Translations under genes and position numbers: made by a program
Notes under the pieces: generated by a model
What the model was told of the DNA's origin: nothing
What the model saw: only the letters and a program-made list of their open reading frames with translations
Databases searched by the model: none
Shown here: piece after piece, positions 5,931-9,512 of the stretch
How the letters are laid out: each line of letters begins with the position of its first letter
Position numbering within the stretch: position 1 is the first letter of the stretch
Origin: an uncultured Lentisphaeria bacterium
GTDB taxonomy: Bacteria; Verrucomicrobiota; Lentisphaeria; Victivallales; Victivallaceae
Direction: 5' to 3'
Assembly (NCBI GenBank): GCA_949298665.1
Contig: CASFXO010000424.1
Coordinates: 1-9,512 of the forward strand
DNA length: 9,512 bases

Positions 5931-6908
5931 TTATCCGGAAATCGAAAGATTGAGTTTTTCCACCGTCACGCCCAGTTCCTCCGCCAGCATCTGTCCGAGT
6001 TCCCGTGCCAGCTGCTCCGTGCGACTGTGCGACACTTCCAGATAACGCTCCGTGAAATCCCCGACATCCGGCAGCGACAGATATACCGGCAGCCGTGCAT
6101 GCGGATCCCCTCCCACTTCCCGGAAAAGCCGCAGCGCCGTCAACCGGCAGCATTCCAGGTGTCGCCCCAGCGCAAACAGCCGTGGAGCCAGCACCATTTC
6201 CGTCACCGGCGGCGCCCAATCTTCCCCCATCGCATAACGGTTCAGAAAACAGAATAACCGGACACTCGGAAGAATCCGGCTCACACCATGCAGCCGAATC
6301 ACTCCGGAACGCACCAGCTTCCGGGTCTCCGGCACCAGCGCCGCGGCAATCTCCTCCGCGGACACCGAGTAAAATTCGTCCAGCCGCCCGCCTCCCATCG
6401 ACGGCGTCGGCACCGCCGGAAGCGGCGCGAACGCTTCATAATGCCGGGCCAACTCCACCATTAATCCGGGAGCGGTTGCTTCAATCCGCAACGTCCGCAG
6501 CGCCTCAGCCACCTTTCCGGCAAGACCGTCCAGATGCGCATCCGACCCGGCCATGAATTTCCGCAACACCGTCACCACCGTACTCTTGTCGCCGCGGCAC
6601 TCTACCGACAACATCCCCGGCGCACCGCGCCGGAACAGCGCGGCGACATCCGCCAGCCCGGTATCCTCCAGAATCCGGATCACTGCGGAATCCAGTTCGC
6701 TCCGGGCAAAAACCTTTCCCGTCCGCCCGCAGTGCTCGAACGCATATTCCACCGCCAATGCGATATCTTCCGCCAGATAGCAGTTCTCCTGCAGTCCCGC
6801 TCCAAGAAAGCAGCGAATCAGCGTGTTCTGGAGTTCCACCGGATCGAAATTCCGACGCTCCCCGTTCGCCTCCAGCAGCACAATCGGATGGTCCGGTGCC
6901 TTGATCAT
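5931..6908 (-). CDS. ATP-cone-like protein of unknown function, next to nrdR
   Basis: This 325-residue protein has an N-terminal region (about 8-94) following the ATP-cone pattern: a G-E-R-R-N-F-D stretch (16-22) where ATP-cones have DG-x-x-E-x-F-D, a helix beginning VELQNTLIRCF, and an ending V-A-A-L-F-R-R (88-94) in place of the usual VA-x-x-Y-x-x-YR. ATP-cones bind ATP or dATP and regulate ribonucleotide reductases and NrdR. Here the lysine-arginine pair seen in NrdR (KRNSAREDF) is replaced by Glu-Ala, so nucleotide binding may be altered or lost. Residues 95-325 match nothing I recognise: two helical-looking blocks around a Pro- and Gly-rich linker (160-175), with no Cys or radical-site motif of a reductase. 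No signal peptide or membrane segment is seen, so it is probably cytoplasmic. It lies 36 nt after nrdR, with a weak GGGG ribosome binding site. The domain call is moderately sure; the function is unknown. Confidence 0.8.
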   Translation of the reverse strand: MIKAPDHPIVLLEANGERRNFDPVELQNTLIRCFLGAGLQENCYLAEDIALAVEYAFEHCGRTGKVFARSELDSAVIRILEDTGLADVAALFRRGAPGMLSVECRGDKSTVVTVLRKFMAGSDAHLDGLAGKVAEALRTLRIEATAPGLMVELARHYEAFAPLPAVPTPSMGGGRLDEFYSVSAEEIAAALVPETRKLVRSGVIRLHGVSRILPSVRLFCFLNRYAMGEDWAPPVTEMVLAPRLFALGRHLECCRLTALRLFREVGGDPHARLPVYLSLPDVGDFTERYLEVSHSRTEQLARELGQMLAEELGVTVEKLNLSISG

Positions 6909-6918
6909 GGTTGCAACC
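6909..6918. other. Perfect 10-bp palindrome just ahead of a start codon
   Basis: GGTTGCAACC is a perfect inverted repeat directly adjoining the ATG of the ATP-cone gene. With no loop it cannot form a good hairpin within one RNA, so it would be a DNA or dimer-type site if it means anything. A 10-bp palindrome can occur by chance. Confidence 0.25.
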
Positions 6919-6944
6919 CCAGTTTTCCGTCCCCGTGCCGCGCC

Positions 6945-7391
6945 TCAGCGCAGAGAACGAATCTCCTCGATAAATTCGTCAACATCCTTGAATTTCCGGT
7001 AAACCGAAGCGAAACGCACATAAGCCACCTGGTCCAGCGCCCGCAACGCATTCATGGTCCGGGCCCCGATCTCCGCACTGGCAACCTCCTTGTCGAAGTC
7101 CCGCTGAATCGCCGCCACCAGATCCTCCACCAGCCGGTCAATATCCTCCGGGTTGATCGGTCGCTTGTAACAGGCGTTCTGAATGCCGCGCCGCAATTTG
7201 TCCTGATCGAAATCCTCCCGGGCGGAATTGCGTTTGACCACCTTCAAGCCTTCGCGGATGATGCTTTCATAAGTGGTGAAACGGTGGGCGCACTTCAGAC
7301 ATTCCCGACGGCGGCGGACCCCGGTATCGTCCTTCACCGCCCGGGAATCAATCACCTTGTCTTCCAGGCAACCGCATTGAGGACAACGCAT
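6945..7391 (-). CDS. nrdR: Transcriptional repressor NrdR
   Basis: This 148-residue protein is full length for the family. NrdR represses ribonucleotide reductase operons according to the ATP or dATP bound to its ATP-cone. The N-terminal zinc ribbon is clear: C3-P-Q-C6 and C31-L-K-C34, with the family text DSR (15-17), the basic RRRREC segment (26-31) and RFTTYE (37-42). The ATP-cone spans about residues 49-136, opening with V-V-K53-R54 and including FDQDKL (61-66) and a closing FASVYRKF. The ATG at 7391 has AAGGA 6 nt upstream. It lies 16 nt after the lipoprotein gene and 36 nt before the ATP-cone-like gene, so the three are probably cotranscribed. No reductase gene is in the window, and no NrdR box was recognised near its promoter. 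Confidence 0.97.
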   Translation of the reverse strand: MRCPQCGCLEDKVIDSRAVKDDTGVRRRRECLKCAHRFTTYESIIREGLKVVKRNSAREDFDQDKLRRGIQNACYKRPINPEDIDRLVEDLVAAIQRDFDKEVASAEIGARTMNALRALDQVAYVRFASVYRKFKDVDEFIEEIRSLR

Positions 7392-7407
7392 AAAGCTTCC
7401 TTCTCCG

Positions 7408-8463
7408 TTACTTTTCCCACAGCAATTCCAGACTGCTCCAGGGGGCGATCGCCATGCCGCCGAAGGCCGGCTGTACCTGTGCCCGCTCCCGCAGATATTC
7501 CACGATCCGTACGAAATCCGCCCAGTCCCGGCGGCGCAGTGCCACCCGATTTTCCGAAGAATGCGCCGCCAGATATACTCCCATGAGCACGGATCCGGGC
7601 CGGTCGCCGGCGGCTTTCAGCTCCTCCTGCACCGAATCGGCATAATCGGTAGGACGACTCCCGGTCCCGATCACCATTACAAAATCGGAAAACGCCAGAA
7701 AGTCGCCGATCCGGCCGCATCCCAGATCCCCGCGCATCGCCCGGTCATGGTAGAAATCCGGCACCGCCACGGTAAACCGGTGAACCGCACCGAGCGTCTG
7801 CCGGAAATCCTTCAGGTCCGCCAGCAGCTGCCGCATCAGAATATCGTTGTCGCGCCCCGCACCATAAGCTTTTTCACTCCAGAGATACAGGGCATTGGAC
7901 GGCAGTTCCGGGCTGGCCAGCGTAAAAAGATGAATCTCCGCCGCCACCGTCACGCCGCTGAAACGCGCCCCCGGTCCGGAAAGAAACCGTCCGATCTGCA
8001 CCGCCGCTTCATGCAGCGGCCGCGGTACACCGAATTTCCGCTGAAACACATTTCCCGAACGGCGCGGCACGTAATCGCGCTGTTGCAGCAGCAGTTCGCA
8101 ATCCACATCGGCAGCCGCCGCCCTCCCCGCCAGCGCCGCCAGCTGTTCTCCGCGTTCGGAGCGGAGTTCGTCCGTGGATGAGAGCACCAGATAAATCCGG
8201 TTCAGCCCCAGTGCCTGCACCCGTTCCACCAGTTTCTCCGGCCGGGTGCGGTAAAATTCCCAAACAGCCGGATACAGCACGGTCCCCCGCACCGGCATCT
8301 CACCCAGCGCGGCGGCAAATGCCGCGCCCTGCGCCCGCATCGACTGATTGATTTCCGGCACGGGAGGCAGCGGCTGCTCCCTGCCGGCGCAACCGGCCAG
8401 CGCCAGAGCGACGGCCAGTCCGGTCGTTATCATCTGCAGTTGTTGTCCATTCACATATTTCAT
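7408..8463 (-). CDS. Lipoprotein of unknown function, possible beta/alpha barrel
   Basis: This 351-residue protein begins with a lipoprotein signal peptide: Lys2, a hydrophobic stretch at about 11-24 and the lipobox L22-A-G-C25, so a lipid-anchored envelope protein is expected. The mature part shows alternating strand and helix segments, with strands near 88-95, 121-126, 169-178, 228-237, 258-266, 291-300 and 334-343. Several strands end in polar or acidic residues (E176 in AAEIHLF; W342-S-S-L-E346), which suggests a TIM-barrel fold like glycosidase-related proteins. I cannot name a family or a catalytic pair. The start at 8463 is the longest possible in this frame because two TGA codons precede it; a Met at residue 11 would leave a signal peptide without a basic residue. 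The ribosome binding site is poor and the start lies in a 15-bp tandem repeat. nrdR follows after 16 nt. Confidence 0.88.
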   Translation of the reverse strand: MKYVNGQQLQMITTGLAVALALAGCAGREQPLPPVPEINQSMRAQGAAFAAALGEMPVRGTVLYPAVWEFYRTRPEKLVERVQALGLNRIYLVLSSTDELRSERGEQLAALAGRAAAADVDCELLLQQRDYVPRRSGNVFQRKFGVPRPLHEAAVQIGRFLSGPGARFSGVTVAAEIHLFTLASPELPSNALYLWSEKAYGAGRDNDILMRQLLADLKDFRQTLGAVHRFTVAVPDFYHDRAMRGDLGCGRIGDFLAFSDFVMVIGTGSRPTDYADSVQEELKAAGDRPGSVLMGVYLAAHSSENRVALRRRDWADFVRIVEYLRERAQVQPAFGGMAIAPWSSLELLWEK

Positions 8464-8488
8464 TCATCACCGGTTCATTCACCACCGG
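8459..8488 (-). repeat. 15-bp tandem duplication over the lipoprotein start codon
   Basis: On the minus strand CCGGTGGTGAATGAA (8488-8474) is followed directly by CCGGTGATGAATGAA (8473-8459), 14 of 15 bases identical. The second copy contains the ATG start at 8463. The first copy holds an in-frame ATG at 8478 that would encode only Met-Asn-Arg before two TGA stops and then the real ATG. Confidence 0.85.
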
Positions 8489-8516
8489 CCCGTTCCGAGG
8501 CGGTTTGTTTTCCGAT

Positions 8517-8545
8517 AAATTACATCGCCTTTGCTGCAAAATCAA
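8517..8545 (-). promoter_or_regulatory. Possible promoter of the lipoprotein-nrdR operon
   Basis: The minus strand has TTGATT (8545-8540), a 17-nt spacer and TAATTT (8522-8517). The -35 is reasonable and the -10 is weak (3 of 6 consensus bases). It would start transcription near 8510, about 47 nt before the ATG. No better candidate was seen on this strand in the 217-bp divergent gap. Confidence 0.35.
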
Positions 8546-8606
8546 CCAATCGGCATGAAAAATCATCATTCACCCCCATCCTCCTTCCGTCCGCCGCCCG
8601 TTCCTC

Positions 8607-8635
8607 TTGAAAAACGACTCCGGAACCGGTATATT
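8607..8635 (+). promoter_or_regulatory. Sigma70-type promoter of murJ
   Basis: TTGAAA (8607-8612), a 17-nt spacer and TATATT (8630-8635) lie upstream of murJ. An overlapping TATTAT at 8632 is an alternative -10 with a 19-nt spacer. The expected start near 8642 gives a leader of about 39 nt. The promoter diverges from the lipoprotein promoter, about 60 bp away. Confidence 0.65.
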
Positions 8636-8680
8636 ATAGATTCATACTGAAGACCTCACAATCACAACCCGGAGAGGCGC

Positions 8681-9512
8681 ATGTCCAGTCGCCAGCACCG
8701 CATTCTCAAAAGCTCCATGGGAGTGGCCTTCGCCACGCTCCTCAGCCGGCTGCTGGGCCTGATCCGCGTGATGTTCGAAGCCATGGTCCTCGGCGGCGGC
8801 GCCTTCGCCAGCGCCTGGCAGCTCGCCTTCATGGTCCCCAACCTCTTCCGGCGGCTGCTCGGAGAAGGTGCGCTCGGCACCGCCCTGATCCCGGTCATCA
8901 CCCACACCGAGGCCCGCTGCGGACTCATGCAGGTGCGCCGGGATCTTTCGGTGGTATTTGCGGCGCTGGGGATGCTGCTGGCGGTGATCGTGGTGGTCTT
9001 TTCGGTCGGAGCGCGACTGCTGCTGCCGTTCGTCACCACCGAATATTCCCGTATGGCGCTGCATCTGCTGCCGTTTCTCATGCCGTATGCTTTGTTCATC
9101 TGCCTGATCGGGGTGATCGGCGCGATTCTGAACAGCCGCCGGGTGTTTTTTCTTCCGGCACTGGGGGCGCTGCTGCTCAATTTGTTTCTGATCGGCGGGC
9201 TGGCGGCAGGTTTTCTGAAACGTCTGCCGGAGGACACCGGCTCGCTGTGGGGCTTTCTGGAAAAACTGTCGCTGCTGGTCCTCTGTTCGGGAGCACTCCA
9301 GCTGATTCTGATGATGTGGCTTCTGTATCGCAAAGGCGTGTTTCCCGCGTTCCGCGGCTTCTCCCTGCGCCGCAGCCGGGTGCTCGGAGAATTGTGGAAG
9401 CTGGTTCTGCCCGGCCTGATCGGCGCCGCCGCGCTTCAGGTCAGCTTCGTGGTGGACCGGCTGCTGGCGGCGCAGCTGGGACCGCAGGCGGTACCGGCAC
9501 TGACGTACACCG
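8681..9512 (+). CDS. murJ: Lipid II flippase MurJ, partial (C-terminus beyond window)
   Basis: The first 277 residues are visible and the frame runs off the right edge; family members are about 510-530 residues with 14 membrane helices. MurJ moves the peptidoglycan precursor lipid II across the inner membrane. The N-terminus shows the family text S-R23-L-L-G-L-I-R29, then PNLFRRLLGEGALGTALIPV (53-72), matching E. coli Arg18, Arg24 and Arg52 in the central cavity. Long hydrophobic segments follow at about 91-117, 126-150, 156-178 and 196-216. Asp25 and Asp39 of E. coli are replaced by Val30 and Ser44. The ATG at 8681 is preceded by GGAGAGG at 3 nt. Codon choice changes sharply near codon 88. 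It is the only plus-strand gene, divergent from the lipoprotein operon. The family call is sure on the visible half. Confidence 0.93.
   Translation, partial: MSSRQHRILKSSMGVAFATLLSRLLGLIRVMFEAMVLGGGAFASAWQLAFMVPNLFRRLLGEGALGTALIPVITHTEARCGLMQVRRDLSVVFAALGMLLAVIVVVFSVGARLLLPFVTTEYSRMALHLLPFLMPYALFICLIGVIGAILNSRRVFFLPALGALLLNLFLIGGLAAGFLKRLPEDTGSLWGFLEKLSLLVLCSGALQLILMMWLLYRKGVFPAFRGFSLRRSRVLGELWKLVLPGLIGAAALQVSFVVDRLLAAQLGPQAVPALTYT

Noticed and set aside
6534..7586. A 350-codon plus-strand frame antisense to nrdR and the ATP-cone gene
   Set aside because: It lies opposite confidently identified coding sequence and shows no domain pattern.
8464..8680. A replication origin at the skew switch near the divergent gap
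   Set aside because: No DnaA box resembling TTATCCACA was seen nearby and the skew change lies inside murJ, so the signal does not support an origin.
8464..8680. An NrdR box in the divergent promoter region for autoregulation
   Set aside because: I looked for the AT-rich NrdR-box palindrome and saw no convincing match; a matrix search would be needed to exclude a weak one.
8642..9333. Minus-strand frames of 140 and 223 codons opposite murJ
   Set aside because: The murJ reading is supported by motifs, a ribosome binding site and a promoter; the antisense translations are Ser-, Arg- and Ala-rich without structure.

Overview
The window is a GC-rich bacterial chromosomal segment, about 60% GC by eye. 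It is densely packed and carries mostly housekeeping genes. No transposase, phage, tRNA, rRNA or CRISPR signal was seen. Gene content and protein style fit a Gram-negative, peptidoglycan-making bacterium: a lipobox lipoprotein, a MurJ flippase, and a Cys-rich membrane protein with a CxxCGxxCRTG-like motif of a kind common in the PVC superphylum. Lentisphaerota or a relative is my best guess, but this is inference from style, not a demonstrated placement.

Layout from left to right. At 1-720 (minus) there is a two-gene unit: a small glutaredoxin-like protein, followed downstream by a zinc-ribbon membrane protein cut by the left edge. Both are probably driven by a near-consensus promoter at 823-851. 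At 872-897 a strong intrinsic terminator closes the large minus-strand cluster lying to its right. That cluster reads, in transcription order from 5773 down to 920, rpmF (ribosomal protein L32), plsX and fabH (start of phospholipid and fatty-acid synthesis), then argB (arginine synthesis), aroK and aroC (shikimate pathway). The last three are tightly packed, with a 1-nt gap and an ATGA overlap. A promoter and a hairpin followed by eight U residues precede rpmF.

At 5931-8463 (minus) there is a second unit: a lipoprotein of unknown function, the ribonucleotide-reductase repressor nrdR, and a 325-residue protein. The N-terminal third of that protein looks like a degenerate ATP-cone, the nucleotide-sensing domain also present in NrdR and in ribonucleotide reductases. 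This pairing is the least explained part of the window. At 8681-9512 (plus, cut by the right edge) the lipid II flippase gene murJ is transcribed divergently from the lipoprotein, and the 217-bp gap between them holds promoters for both directions.

The main points for a second look are the nrdR-linked ATP-cone protein, the attenuator-like hairpin in the rpmF leader, and a 15-bp tandem duplication over the lipoprotein start codon. Within murJ, two further points stand out: an abrupt change in synonymous codon choice and the loss of two usually acidic residues.
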